NCBI GenBank assembly: GCA_040437565.1
Contig: JBDOQK010000053.1
Coordinates: 124,001 to 188,000, forward strand
DNA: 64,000 bases
Source: Albugo candida
Lineage: Eukaryota; Oomycota; Peronosporomycetes; Albuginales
Direction: 5' to 3'
The translations under genes were made by a program, and so were the position numbers. Numbering within the stretch: position 1 is the stretch's first letter; every line of letters starts with the position of its first letter. Shown here in pieces: positions 9,331 through 21,558 of the stretch. Below the pieces are notes generated by a model. It ran no database searches, was not told where the DNA came from, and saw only the letters and a list, made by a program, of their open reading frames with translations.

Positions 9331-10210
9331 ATGGCCATACCGTTTGCTCTTCTTGCAGCTTCAACGGATTGTGATAAAGTACGTTTCATACATCCTAGCA
9401 ATCAGATTTTGTAGACACCTTTTCCTTCAGCGAATGAATGCTGGCCTTATTGTAAAGCTCGTCTGAAATTTATAATAATATTTCCATTCGGAAACAAGTT
9501 CCAGTGCCACAACATCGCCATCTTCTCAATGGAAAGAGAACGTCACCTACACACTACAATGGGAGATTTGTTTCAAACGTTTCAGAGGGGACCCATACAC
9601 TTGAGATTCCCTCCGCAAAATATTATTTCAGTCAGTTACCTAACAAATTACTGCACACATATGCGAATATAACGAGTCAATGCACTGTGGTTTACGATCA
9701 ATATGTCGCCAGATGGCAGAGTTCAAGCCTTCGAGACCAAATATCCAGGTTTACTCACATACTTGCAAAAATAACTGACGAATACCGTAACGTACCGCTT
9801 CTACGTAGGCGCTCCATCGGTGCCCATTGAGTACCCGATAGAAACTCAACCACTCACAGAGATTGACTACTTTGAGATGCGTTTCCGTTTTTCTCAAGCA
9901 CCGCACTCACGCTACACTCTGACCAGAATCGAGAAAGTTTGAATATACTTCGTATGATCATGAATCCATCTTTCCTTACTGTTATATTACCGATCGCTTC
10001 AATGTATCTCCTTCCAAAACTATCCAAAAGCATGATGGGTGGGCAAATTGAATTCTTTTCGGTGTGGATCCCGAGGAATTGGAAAAAGGGCAGGAAGAAA
10101 TGGCAGGACAGAATCCCCAAGCACTATTCCAGGGATTCTTTGGCGGAGGTCAAGCCATTGTCGAAGATAGCGATGAGGAAGAAAATGCGGATCTTCCGAA
10201 TATACATTGA
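9331..10210 (+). pseudogene. EMC7-like gene, decayed
   Basis: The reading pattern follows ER membrane protein complex subunit 7. A start with a hydrophobic leader (MAIPFALLAAS) is followed by a typical donor GTACGT at 9379. A beta-domain stretch LLNGKRTSPTHYNGRFVSNV then SEGTHTLEIPSAKYYFS follows, then SPDGRVQAFETKYP, a piece VPIEYPIETQPLTEIDYFE, a membrane helix NPSFLTVILPIASMYLLPK, and the tail DPEELEKGQEEMAGQNPQAL ending in acidic residues at 10210. EMC7 normally helps insert membrane proteins at the ER. The pieces lie in different frames; some junctions fit short introns (for example GTTTAC..ACGTAG near 9753-9806), while others lack splice sites and stops intervene. I therefore call a pseudogene, although an unusual intron-rich gene is not excluded. 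A TIR element sits directly upstream. Confidence 0.6.
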
Positions 10211-11570
10211 CCATTGGTAGTTTTGTCGTTTCTAAGGTATTCGGCTAGAATACTTTTGCTTTCTTCCTTGAGAATTACGTCAAAACTTTATCAATTTCGT
10301 AACGTATCACTAGCGACAATCATAATCTCCAACTCACATGCTTCATCGCTTTCTATCTCGGCTTAGACCAGAATCGTAACATAGAAGGTCTTTATCTACC
10401 ACAAGAAATGCAAGCTCGAGGTTTTTGTATCGTAATTTTACCGAAATGTTGTTATTTACAAGTTGTTTCTCGGGACATTCAAGGGCATTTAGGTATACTG
10501 GACAGAACATTTCGAAAACGATCGCGAGGATGTATCTCTTCTTTATATGGACGGACCTGATAATTCCAGTGACGACAAAGACCTTGAAGATGCACATGAG
10601 GTCAATATTTGCGTATATTCCAAATGACCACACGGGACCGCATCGACGCTTCTATGTCTCTGACTCAGATAGAAAATTCTCGAATGATTTATCTAGCCAC
10701 TACGGTCGTCAGGTTTCGACTTTTTTTTATTTGCCAATTCCACATATTGACGGAGATTGACGGGAGCCATGAGCCTAATTGAAGGTGTTTGTATACCAGA
10801 AAATACTACTAACTACCTTCTCCATATGCCTTAACTATCTTAGCCTAGTCTACAAGCCTAGTCAGAAAAGGATGATGATATGATACCCAGCATTTATATC
10901 GTACACAATCGATCAGCAATCAAAGCATCCGAAATGAAACTCGTGCGGATTGAACCGGGTGAAATTCGGAGGATCGTGCATAACACGCTACAGATTTTTT
11001 GTTTTTGGGTACGTTTGAGTACGCGTTCTTGTTGACAATGACGCCGAGTTGCTCGTCCGTAATAATGAAACTTTGAATTGATTGAGTCGTCATTGCAAGT
11101 ATCAAACATAATAACAGTAGTTATCGGACAATTTCTGTAAAGATTCCTGGTGCGTCGAATCTCCTCTGCCCATAGTATATTACCAGCGGGTCGGAATGGA
11201 ACCTACAACAAAGAAAGCATCTGTCGACTATTCAGAGAAAAGGGCGAAAGTATCTTCATGAAGCGATGAGGGTCTTGAGATCGGGCTGTTATAAATCGCT
11301 TACCGAGTCGGTTGTCGTAAAGATAGATTCACGCTAAATCCTATACTAAAACCAGCGTGTTTGGTTGGCCTCGTGTAAATGTTATTAGTGTCAGTCTTTG
11401 CGTGGGTCAGGAGTCTATTGACGATGATATAGACGTGCCGCATTTTTGATTCCGTTCCCGCTTCATTCTGGTGTTGCTTTAAGCGCTCTTGTGGTGGATA
11501 ATGGCGGTTGAATGGAAACCGATCGGATATGTAACGTAGTCTAATCCGGAGACCACCACAACAAGACAAG
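10211..11570. other. Unassigned stretch with coding-like fragments
   Basis: No recognisable gene. The plus frame around 10370-10550 (GLYLPQEMQARG) and an acidic frame around 10490-10627 (DGPDNSSDDKDLEDAHE) look like eroded exons. A minus frame at 10920-11105 (IITDEQLGVIVNKNAYS) also has ordinary composition. Domain identity is not visible. About 10,786-10,860 contains a CCTTAACTATCTTAGCCTAG word related to the LINE tail described below. Confidence 0.3.
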
Positions 11571-11579
11571 GCATCGGAA

Positions 11580-13260
11580 AAAGAGGTGACAGAAAAAGAA
11601 CCGGTGCCGCATCGCGACCCAAAACTAAAAAAGAAGAAGACAAGCCAAGGACGGACGTGGCCTCGAGATGAGCATCGTACCCATTCGAAGGCAAGAAAGG
11701 AAGATGCGGAACGGAAGCATCAGTACAACATGGAACATAGTGCGAGGAAGGAGTTTGACGTAGTACAGCGTGCGTAAAGAAGATCCCAAAAGCTACGGAC
11801 ATGATATGCGTAGCAGTCGGAGCATATCGAACGTTACAAAGCGAGACTCGTGGCCTGGGGGAACGAGTAACGTTTCGGGGTCGACTATGGACTTACATTT
11901 GCCGCCGTTATGGAGCTCAGTACCGTACAAGTGGTACTGGTTCTTGCAAGGAAATGGGGTGTGCCGGCGAGGCACGGGGACATCCCGAATGCCTTTGTAA
12001 AGGCAGATAAGGAAGAGCATTTGGAGATTTACCTGCGTATACCGCAAGGTAAGGAAATCCGCACAGAAGATATCCGGAAATTGGGTGCGGATACGCGGAG
12101 CCAAGTTGCATTGCGTTTCAAGAAGTCACTATACGGACTTAAGCAGGCAGGAAGATTATGGAGCCAGCTACTTCATGGCAAACTGGAAGATGCAGGGTTG
12201 GGTTTGCACGCTTTACTACGGACATGTGTTTGTACTGCAATTGATCGGGTTGCGAGATGATCGTCGTAGGGGTTTACGTCGATGATCTCCTGTCCACGGC
12301 ATCGCTACAGACGCTAGTGGAAGACTTTTTTGCTACAATGGATACACTCTAAACAAAGGACCTCGGTGAAGTAATGAAATTTTTGGGAATGCGCGTTGAG
12401 CTAAGCGAAAAGGATGACTACACATGCTTGATTAGTAAGCGACTATTGAAGAACTCCTGGAGCAGCATGGATTGGCTAAAGCGAACGGGTACACATTCCA
12501 GCAGGAAAGGATAGAAATGAAGCTGAAGCGGGTGAGATGAAGTATCTGGTGACGGAAGGATTCACCAGGTGAGCCGCGTATCCGCTATTTTCAGTCTCTT
12601 GTTGCAAGTTTGTAATGGATTTCGCGCTGTACGCGTCTGGACATAACCTCCACCCTTCATAAGGCGACGCGAGGAGCTCACTAGCGGACTCTACAAGACT
12701 GGAAATTAGCGAAGAAGGTTGCTCACTATCTGAAGGGTACATAGGAGTTGAAGCTGTTCATGCAAATGAGTGCGTCGGACGCAGATGAGCTCTCGCTTGA
12801 GATTTGGAGTGACGCGGATTTTGCGAACGACATGCAAGATCGGAAGTCGGGTGGAGTGATTACGATGAATGTTGCGTTCATACAATGGATCTGCAAGAAG
12901 CATACTGGTGTATCCCTTTCCACCATGAAGGCTGGAATTACTTCAGCGTCTCACCTTGGACGGGAGCTTTTGGAGTTATGTGAGCTCGTGCGAGAGATTG
13001 GATTTATGGTCCGCGAGCCGATGACCATGAAGATGGACAACCAGGCAGCCTTTAAGCAGCTGGAGTCCGAAGACAGTATGACGAGCGCAAAACACGTGGA
13101 TGTTCGAGTGAAGTTTATTCCAATTTCGGCAAAAGGGGAACTGTCGCTCCGTTGTACGTCGAATCACGAATGACGATGGCGGACCTCCTAACCAAAGCAC
13201 TCTCGGCACCGAGACTGATGGAATTGCGAGAGTTTTTTTGGCTTCGCTAACTGGAAGATC
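11580..13260 (+). mobile_element. Fossil Ty1/copia element fragment 1
   Basis: Copia-type reverse transcriptase is recognisable (GVPARHGDIPNAF and SLYGLKQAGRLWSQLL, about 11.9-12.2 kb). Copia RNase H follows (WSDADFANDMQDRKSGG, MKMDNQAAFKQLE, AKHVDVRVKFI, about 12.75-13.2 kb). Gag, protease and integrase are not recognised, and no LTR pair is seen, so the copy is 5'-truncated. It is broken, with several interruptions, and looks old. RT lies before RNase H with no integrase between or after, as expected of copia. Confidence 0.85.
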
Positions 13261-13480
13261 ACAGTCACGAGGCGGTCGAGGAGGAGTGTAAGAATTTAAG
13301 GTTTAATTGCAAGAGCGAGAAACTGGTTTCGACCGCTTTTTTGAGATGAGTGTGCGGCATACCGGTAACTCAGTTAGACAAGAAGGATAGGTTATCAGAA
13401 TGTCAAATATCTTTTAATAGACGACTTTTCTTCACGAATTCATTCCTGTCTGATCAAAAAAAAGCGAGGTCTATGTAGTC
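13261..13480. other. 3' flank of copia fragment 1
   Basis: Directly after the RNase H region comes a purine-rich tract (GGCGGTCGAGGAGGAG), as expected before a 3' LTR. I cannot delimit an LTR here. Confidence 0.35.
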
Positions 13481-16400
13481 AAAGTGTGCTTCTGCAATGG
13501 ATAATAGAACGCAAAATTCTACTTTGATATTTATTCGACGCACGCAGCGACAGCCACGAGCTCGGAGGCTTCCTATTTTTCATTGATGTAGCCCAACGTC
13601 TCTGACTGGGATCGAAGGGTGGGGCGATGTGGCCGAGTTATCTAAAGACGGTCGAGATGTATTGTAAAACGTTTCTATCAAAAGTGGAAAAGCAAGAAAA
13701 GAAAGCGTACTATAGGTATATCCGTATCTAAAGTCGATGTTCGTAACTATTATAGCATCTTGCACACCTTGCAAATGAAAGAAGGGTGGGAACGGTTCTG
13801 TATATGTTTGATGCCTAAAAAAGGAACGGTGCTTCTACAAAGAAGTTGGCTCCAGCACATTGTGGCTTCTTTAGTATCACTTGAGCCAGCCAACTCCTTT
13901 TTTCTACATACTCAAAGAATACTTCCTACCGACTTACCCGCATACTTATACAACAGGATTAGTGCTATTTTTTGCGTGATATGTACACCTTATCACACCA
14001 CAATGTAAGCCTATCCAAGGTTTTAGAGCTTGATCAAAGCGGAGATGAGACAATAATGTGCATGTAGTTGTTCTTAGTAGCTGCTCCTTCTAGTCGTTAA
14101 ATAGTCGATATCAAGCGCCTCAAATCTGCACACTTGGAGGAGGGAAACACGTAACGTATATTACCAATCAAGCTGTGAGCACGCTCGTGGCAGCAGAACA
14201 AACGCAACAAGCATGTGTGTCTAAGGATTCCACCCCATTCAGGGGGTCATATTTGTATGGTCGTGTGAAAGCTCATTTCTCATACCGTGAAGATAGGATT
14301 ACAACTAGGAAATTAGCGACATGCTAGGGCTGCCGTCTAGACGAGAATTTATGCTCATTGTCAGTGCTTGCGATTCAATTCCGAAAGGTTCATATGCTTG
14401 CGGACAAGCTCGTACGACCTCAGATTTTGCTGCAATCCGACTATCATGTATTGGCTGATACAATCCTGACGAGAACTTTCCCGCTAGTCGTAGATCACTA
14501 GTCCCTTTCTTTACGAATGCTGCAAAGACTCCAATTAAGCACATTTGATTTGAGGTTACGAGTCATGAAATCGATACATGAAGGTTGCTGACGCTCGTAC
14601 ACGATTATGAAGTAGTACTGTAGTTGAATGGTCAATTTCTATCTATCGTGAGTACGTTCATTGAACATCCTCATCTTTTTTGCAACTCACACACGAAGTC
14701 TCACTCGCATGTACGCACCAATATGCTGAACGAGCAGTACATATTGTGATGGTGCCATGCTCCTCCGTCTGTACAGTCTATTGGCGAAATATCAATAGGT
14801 CATCAAACCCCAAGCATCGATTGGATCACCAATAAGTCTCCAATGGATTGATTCAGCAGTTGTTTCGTGGCAGGATAATTCTCTTTTGCTCTTGCAGTAC
14901 TAGATACGATAGAAGACGCTATGGCTAAACAGATTAGCTACATGTACCGTGCTAAGAGTCAATTATGGTTTCTGGTAAGCGGTGCATACAAGTTGCATTG
15001 ATTTACGACCCTCAGCCATGTCAATAAAATACTTTACTGCAAATTATGAAAAGAAATTGGAGTTTGTGTGACATTACACAATTTTACAGGATACTTTTGT
15101 GTTCCAGCTATTATGAAACAGGTATTTCTTGATAGGATTTGGCACATTCTTTTCGAGTTTCTAGCACGATAAATTTAAAAGTCACATACAGAAAGTGATT
15201 AATAAGCACCTTCATGCGACATTTCTCCAATTCGATCGAGCTAGAGTTGAAAAATGTGATCCCATTTTTATAAGATATCGTCTCCATGTCGCCATCTTCT
15301 TCCAGATCAGTGGAGTTACCACAATCATCTGCGCTTGTAACGTTTAGATGTGTTTCGACAAATGAAATGGCCAGCACATAATGTCCTCAATATCGAGTCC
15401 AAAGATAAAGATCGTTTAGACTCCAGTACGCCATCTCAATTACTTTCCATCGGCTTTTTACAGGGCTTCTAGCCTCAGAAGTGGGGTAATTTTGCGTCAA
15501 TAAAAGTAACCGCGATGATATACTCTCCCAATCTTATTGGCTGTGTAAAAGATGGATATAAAGCCATCCGCTAATTGCAGAATTCTTTGACATATTTTAG
15601 AATATACGTGTCGTGGAAATGAACTTGGAATTCGTCGCACATTTGCGCTGGACAGATATACGAAAAGAATTAAGCTTGACCATTATCTTTGATCTTTTAT
15701 GTGTACACACTCACACTATTTACACTGGTATCAGTTCGATGTACTTTGTCAAGGATTTCATTACACTGTTTATCTGGTTCTTTAACTACCTTCCTTATCC
15801 TATCATGAGCCCCTGACCGTGTGAATATCACTTAAGTCTGTACTGTACACAGCTTTGCTCCATCACGTCGATAATTTATCACCAGAGGCCCCTGCGTCAG
15901 ATCACATTGTGTGAATAATAGAAATCGACACGGCCCAATACTGTCAATGACAAAAGATGGCGTCTTTTACAACAAATCACGGGTTATGCGTGCGCTCACC
16001 AAGTATCGATATCAATTCATCGTTGGCAGTGTATTCATTGGATAAGAAGCATCTGGAAACTATGCGGAAATCTTCGTTGCAATCATGGGTCAACTTGTGG
16101 CTGGCTGTGATTAAAATTTTTTATAAATCTATTTACCATTTGAGGCGTCTAAGACACTACTCGTGTGGAGAATATGGATCTGATTCGACAGTACAAATTT
16201 CATTTGATAGTACCGCTCTTACGTGAGGTACAACTGCGACCCAGCACCGCCATCTTATTTATGTACACTCAACAGCTACCATTTTGAATGTTCTTCTCAG
16301 CTGCGTGTGTCCCGGTGTCGACGATCGGATTTACGATGTTGTTGGCAAACTGCTGCATAGCGTGCAATGCCAATCGCATTCAATGTACACTTATGGTTCC

Positions 16401-18830
16401 GAGCATTCAAAATAGATCACTAACCTCTTGATCGTATATCCTATGTTGGAACGCGGACGTTCACATTGTTTAGCATGAAACGTGTGATTCTTTAAAGCAG
16501 CCAAGTATCTGCTGGCTAGCAACCCTACCAGAAAGAGCACGAGAATGACTGCAAAGTCAGATAGTGCTGCTTCCCGTGCTTTCATCAATACTTCGTGTTG
16601 AGGAATGAAAAATTAGAAGAAGGATGGAACGGTGAGTAGCCCATTTAGGGTGCATGTGAATGGAGAATCAAGTCAGACAAGGATGAAGTCAGCTTGGATG
16701 ATGAAAAGGAGACTCATGCAGAGAGAAGTCGCTCGTATCAGCAAAGCAAGGAATGACATCTTCAATGGCAGTGTGGAAGGATTAAACAAATGCATCATTT
16801 ATTGTCGGCAGACAAGTATGAACATTTTATTATTGGGGCTTGTGGTTGAATATGGCTTGCCTGAAGAGAATATCTCATACAGGAACGCAACCTCCGTTCG
16901 ACGATGTCAATCATTGTGGATTAAGAAAGAATGACGAGTTTAGTCTCAAAAACGGAATACGGCCGCGATTTGATGTACATGCATTGTGAAAAGAAAAGCG
17001 ATTCGTGGAAGAATACATCAGGTCAGCAAGCATCAAAATCTTCCGCTGTATATACAATGGGCCACCTTCTTTCACGTTTGAAGTCCGAAACGCATTTGGA
17101 CCCAAAGTCATACGTCTCAGCGTTCGTGTGAGCTCCGGCCAAGACGTCGCTTCTCTACACAATTCCGTGCGGCCATTGCTTGTGCTATGGGTGTACCACC
17201 GAGAATCATCTAAAATTTTTACTTGAAACTCTCTATTTCATGCAAAAACAGTGGCATAGGAAATAAGACACACCCGTACTTCGAATAGAGCTTGCAATGT
17301 ATATTGATGATAGTGATTAGTCGGTACTAGATGGATCTATGTACCAGTCTTTATATTTTCCCCATTCTCGTCGGTTGTTTTGATGATTCTGACGGACCAA
17401 TTTTTCTCTGTCACCACTTCAAACATCAGGTAGGCAACCCTCAGAAATGAGATACCGAGTATCCACACATTCTCTATGTTTGAGTTCTCGAATAGAAGAG
17501 TACACGTGTCCCCATTCTCGATGACTGAATGTGCCGGATTCATTATAATAATGAACGGCAATTTGACATACCAAAGTAATTTAAAAGTGAGCTCGATGTC
17601 CGCTGAAAATTCATATTCATTTCGTGTATGCATGATTTCGCAAGGTACCTTGTAGCGACCATTCTTCAAAGTCCATGGAATTTTGCGTGCAGACAAGAGG
17701 ACTCCTATTCTGCTGAATGTCTCGGGCGGAACTTGGGTGGCTTCGTTAGCAAGGTGAATATTTAAACTTTGAGACTCATAATTTGAGTGGAGGAATGTGA
17801 TATGAAATGGATTGGTGAATTCTTCTCTCAACATCGTCTCTTGAGTTGATGCTGGCTCCTGCGGTACTCTTCCAAACTCAAGTATCGGATCCGATTGCGT
17901 TAACCATTCAACCGTGAAAAGCCCGTAACTCTGGAAAATATAAGCATTCGGATCGATAGCGGTGAACGGGGTATCGTAGAATCCTTTCGTTTTGTACAAC
18001 TGTTTCAAGGAATTGCAACTCATCTTCCAGCCGATGCGGTGTGTGTATAACATTTGCCTATATAGCAAAACACTTCTTGCCTTCACACCGTTTAATTGAT
18101 AGAACGGAAGTTGTTGCTCCTCAGCATCGAGTTCTTCCCAAACCGAATTAGGAACTGATTCCTTCGGACTGATAAAAGTCAGCGTATAAACATCCCCCTT
18201 TTTGCATACGAGAGCTGCATCGCTGGAGAATTTTACATCAGGGGATATATTAAGCTTGAATCCTCTATGAAATTTCTTTGAACCAGCCGATGATGTATGG
18301 ACCATATTCACGTGAATCGCACTCACAAAAGGGTCCCGTGGATGAAAGACTCCCACCACGGCAAGACCAAACGTTTTAAGAGAGCGGCTTTTCATTATTT
18401 CTCTTTGTCAATTATCAAAAACTGATGAAATAACAGCACTTTAAACTCGTGGAAATAAAGAATTGCCTTACGACTTGGCACGATGTGGGACTCTAAAATT
18501 GCGACATTGGTTTGTATCAATTCTACGATCAGATAAGGTAGCTCACCTCGAAACGTTTATACGATGACAACTTTTTCAAATTAGAAACGCTTCTGCAGGG
18601 TTAGAGAATTGATCACAAGCGAGTTGACTAAGATGATTACCTCGATAACGTTATAGACTGACAACATTTGTAACCCAAGCTTGGTAATTTAAGACCGGAC
18701 CGTGCCTTTCAGGGTCCAGAATGCACAACGAACGACTGCATTTCTGTGCACCACCTCGGAAAACTTATAGTTGCAACTTTAGAATGCTAAATTTGTATCA
18801 TACAAAGAGACGTAACTTTAGGGTTTAGGC
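13480..18830. repeat. Segmental unit, copy B
   Basis: Colinear with copy C from AAAGTGTGCTTCTGCA (about 13480, compare 30276) through the secreted gene. Shared blocks include GGGCGATGTGGCCGAGTTA (compare GGGCGATATGGCCGACTTA), the TCTACAAAGAAC-like block at about 13,835, and TCACACACGAAGTCTCACT at about 14,688. Divergence is substantial (many indels), so the duplication is not recent. No intact gene is seen between 13.5 and 17.3 kb. The secreted gene B sits at the right end, followed by its upstream array. Confidence 0.7.
17337..18395 (-). CDS. Secreted degenerate pepsin-like protein, copy B
   Basis: A single exon of 352 residues. Signal peptide MKSRSLKTFGLAVVGVF.. is cleaved near VSA|IHVN. 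It shares the family landmarks: YTHRIGWKMSCNSLKQL, GFYDTPFTAIDPNAY, LFTVEWLTQSDPILEFG, NEATQVPPETFSRIG, GDTCTLLFENS and NVWILGISFLRVAYLMF. The last fits the A1-protease C-lobe signature W-x-LG-x-x-FLR. The position expected for DSGTS reads ANEATQ, so the catalytic Asp is missing. Just past the stop codon the DNA still encodes WYIDPSSTD in another phase. This matches the YIDPS tail of copies A and D, so the C-terminus of B has been trimmed. Confidence 0.7.
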   Translation of the reverse strand: MKSRSLKTFGLAVVGVFHPRDPFVSAIHVNMVHTSSAGSKKFHRGFKLNISPDVKFSSDAALVCKKGDVYTLTFISPKESVPNSVWEELDAEEQQLPFYQLNGVKARSVLLYRQMLYTHRIGWKMSCNSLKQLYKTKGFYDTPFTAIDPNAYIFQSYGLFTVEWLTQSDPILEFGRVPQEPASTQETMLREEFTNPFHITFLHSNYESQSLNIHLANEATQVPPETFSRIGVLLSARKIPWTLKNGRYKVPCEIMHTRNEYEFSADIELTFKLLWYVKLPFIIIMNPAHSVIENGDTCTLLFENSNIENVWILGISFLRVAYLMFEVVTEKNWSVRIIKTTDENGENIKTGT

Positions 18831-18835
18831 TGAAG
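18460..18835 (-). promoter_or_regulatory. Tandem upstream repeat array of secreted gene B
   Basis: Three eroded units with cores at about 18555 (CTCGAAACGTTTATACGATG), 18650 (CTCGATAACGTTATAGACTG) and 18770 (CTCGGAAAACTTATAG), spaced about 95-120 bp, in the same place as in copies A and C. More degenerate than the array of A. Confidence 0.5.
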
Positions 18836-19660
18836 GTGTCTATATTACTAGAATTAGACAGACTGACTTCTCTAGTTGCCTAGGCTATCTTAAATAACAT
18901 ATATACATTTAAAAAACGTTTCGTGAAATACCTGTGAGAGATGATTCTCGTGGATAATCTAGTATCGCAGTAGCCTCAGCACCCTTAATACGAGACTGTG
19001 TCCAGCTTGTAAATGCTGNNNNNNNNNNNNNNNNNNNNNNNNNNNNNNNNNNNNNNNNNNNNNNNNNNNNNNNNNNNNNNNNNNNNNNNNNNNNNNNNNN
19101 NNNNNNNNNNNNNNNNNNTGACATTATCGAATAGTCTCCGCTGGTATGTCTACGTGCATCGTGTAATGCCAAAGACGTGATGAAATCACCGTCTGCGCCA
19201 CCAGTAGTCGAACACGGACAGCAAGTGATCGTGGAAACCTTACACCAAACCCGTCGTAAAAACGCTTGTCGAGAGTTGAATTAACCATCGAATGAGTTTG
19301 TGTCTGGCCGAACAGAATATTCATATACTTGACCGAATCTTCCGGACCCATTGTGGTCAAATTAAGAATGCGTGGACATGGCATGGTTCGATTAAACGAG
19401 ATCAACGATGATTTGCTCAAGTTGAATTTCGCACCAGATCCATCGCAATAGACTTGAACGAGTTCGAGCTGCGTCAAAACACCATTTCGTGTCTCTGAAA
19501 GCAATGTCGAATCTTCCTCAAAAATTTGGCTAGCTGCGACAACCGTGCCATTGATCCAAATACCATGTTCTCCATGTTGGTGAAGTAGATTCCCAAAAGG
19601 TTCGATCGTCATTGGAGAAGTAATGCTGAGAGAGGAACACCTATTGGCGAAGAACAAGAC
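18836..19660 (-). mobile_element. LINE (L1-like) 3' fragment
   Basis: The minus strand at 19124-19657 encodes the end of a non-LTR reverse transcriptase (LVQVYCDGSGAKFNLSKSS, PRILNLTTMGPEDSVKYMNI, FGQTQ). It is followed across a 100 N gap by EATAILDYPRESSLTG. A 3' tail TTAAGATAGCCTAGGCAACT at about 18880-18900 follows, continuing to GTAATATAGACACC. The same tail occurs at 37474-37536. It is 5'-truncated, as usual for LINEs. It abuts the 5' side of copia fragment 2. Confidence 0.75.
19019..19118. other. Assembly gap (100 N)
   Basis: Exactly 100 N inside the LINE fragment. The flanks do not repeat each other. Confidence 0.95.
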
Positions 19661-19679
19661 GGAGAAGACGAAGGTAGTT

Positions 19680-21077
19680 TACTACCAGGTGACATTGATG
19701 ATAAATCAGAACGACCGACTGTGAAGATGTTTCGATCGGTCATTGGAAGCCTCCTGTGGTTGTCTCGATGCATGAGACCAGACATTGCATTCGCTGTGCA
19801 CCGTGCCCGACGGCGAGCGCACGCGCCGAGATATCGCGATCGGCGGTGGACAAAGAGAATCGTTCGGTAGTTGAAGGGAACCGTCGAACTGAAGTTTAAC
19901 TTGGACGGAACACTTGGAGCCGATAGTTCACAAGAAGTCGTTCTAGAAGGCTACAGCGACGCGGATTACGCGGCAGACTGCGCGGATCGAAAATCGGCAA
20001 GTGTAGGGGTTATATGTTTAAATGGTATAGTTGTCGGTCAGACGTGCCGATAACAGGTAAGGGCGGTGTTATCCGCAATGGAGGCCGAGTTTGTAGATGC
20101 ATCGCAGGTGGTGAGTGATTTGCTAGGACTCGACGAATTGCTTGCCGAAATTGATGTGCGCGTTTCAAAGCCGATGCCGATGCATGTCGACAATCAAGCT
20201 GCGATCAAGCAAATACAAGGTGAAGACAGCGCAGGAAGAGCAAAACACATCGTAGAACGTCTTAAGTTCATCAAGGATTACAGCAAGAAAAAGAGAATCA
20301 AGGTGGTTGATTGCGAGCCGCGCTTCATGCGAGCTGACCTCCTCGCCACGACATTCGCTGCGCCACGGTTGGCAGAGCTGCGCGAGATGATTTCGCTGGT
20401 TTAAGGTCATTTCGGGAAGGAGTGTTGAAAGGAAGCGACTGGTAAGGCTACACAAAGATCATAAGGTCGAAATATATTGAGTTTCTCATTTACTTGATAC
20501 TGAACTAGTGCTAGTAACTACCAGAACACACTTATCAGTGCTGTCTACTGATATAGGTCTGAATAAGCAGTTGCTTGATCGGATTGCGTTATATCAAATA
20601 CTACTCCATTCTCACAAAGTTTGTGGGGTTTCCACCATCTCATAAAACATTATCAGAAGTCTATACTTGACCCAATTTGACTCACCTAAGAGCTCAAACT
20701 GGTATTTGCCTTGATCATATCAAAATTTGGTCACTGTAGGAAGTAGAAGCGCTTCGTTTGATGATTAGTGTCATCTGATTGTGATTCTGGTTTCATGAAC
20801 CTAGCGGGTAAGAGTAATAAGCTTCTGATGGGAGATCTAGACTTTCACTGAGTCAACAATGATTCAGTGTGATTTTTCGAAAAAACGAATATATCTACCG
20901 ATCTTATATGTATGCCCAGTTCGAGATATACCTTTACGTACGAGGATTTCTGGGTGGGAATCAGATAGGGAGACGCGAAACCGTATGATCCCTCTACAGC
21001 CTACACCACCCTACACTTTTCTTCCTCTGTCATTAGCATCCTGGTTGCTTGCTTTCCCAATTATACGACTTTCAACA
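19680..21077 (+). mobile_element. Fossil Ty1/copia element fragment 2 with 3' LTR
   Basis: Copia RNase H is recognisable (SDADYAADCADRKSASVG, AMEAEFVDASQVVSDLLGL, DNQAAIKQIQGEDSAGRAKH), preceded by the RT/RNase H connection (TVKMFRSVIGSLLWLS, SRCMRPDIAFAVH). A purine-rich tract GGGAAGGAG leads into a 655 bp 3' LTR at 20423-21077 with inverted ends TGTTGAAAG and CTTTCAACA. The 5' part is missing and abuts a LINE fragment. It is broken, with a few interruptions. It lies inside a decayed member of the secreted-protein family. Confidence 0.8.
20423..21077 (+). repeat. 3' LTR of copia fragment 2
   Basis: It begins TGTTGAAAG immediately after the purine tract and ends CTTTCAACA, giving perfect 9 bp inverted termini with the TG..CA rule. 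An identical copy at 21675-22329 is part of the repeated contig ends around the gap at 21459 and should not be counted as a second LTR. Confidence 0.7.
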
Positions 21078-21458
21078 GCATTGTATATCAGAAGTTAAGC
21101 AGCAGTGCATCCAAAAACATCCATACAATGTATATTGTTTTTGTTATCTTTGGTCCGACAGAAGCGATAACTCACTTTCGTTATCCGCTAATTGATTCAC
21201 CAAGTTCTCGTTTTTTTTTGACACAATTCGGTGCGCTTTGGCTTCGTCAGAATGGCTGATAACATTGTAAAGTATAAGAAATGAAGCGCAAGTACTCATC
21301 CGTGGCTTTTGATCTCTGATTGTTGAATGAGAAGAGTGCACACGTCACCCTTCACTGAGTATTTGCTGAGTCGGGCTGGATCTAACTTGATGCCCAAAGC
21401 CGAAGTTGAAGATGACAGGATGATGAAAATCGGTGGCGCTGTATTTTCAATAGGAATG

Positions 21459-21558
21459 NNNNNNNNNNNNNNNNNNNNNNNNNNNNNNNNNNNNNNNNNN
21501 NNNNNNNNNNNNNNNNNNNNNNNNNNNNNNNNNNNNNNNNNNNNNNNNNNNNNNNNNN
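21459..21558. other. Assembly gap (100 N) with a 1,152 bp repeated end
   Basis: 20307-21458 and 21559-22710 appear identical over 1,152 bp. With a 100 N spacer exactly between them, this is most simply one region represented twice by two overlapping contigs. Confidence 0.85.
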
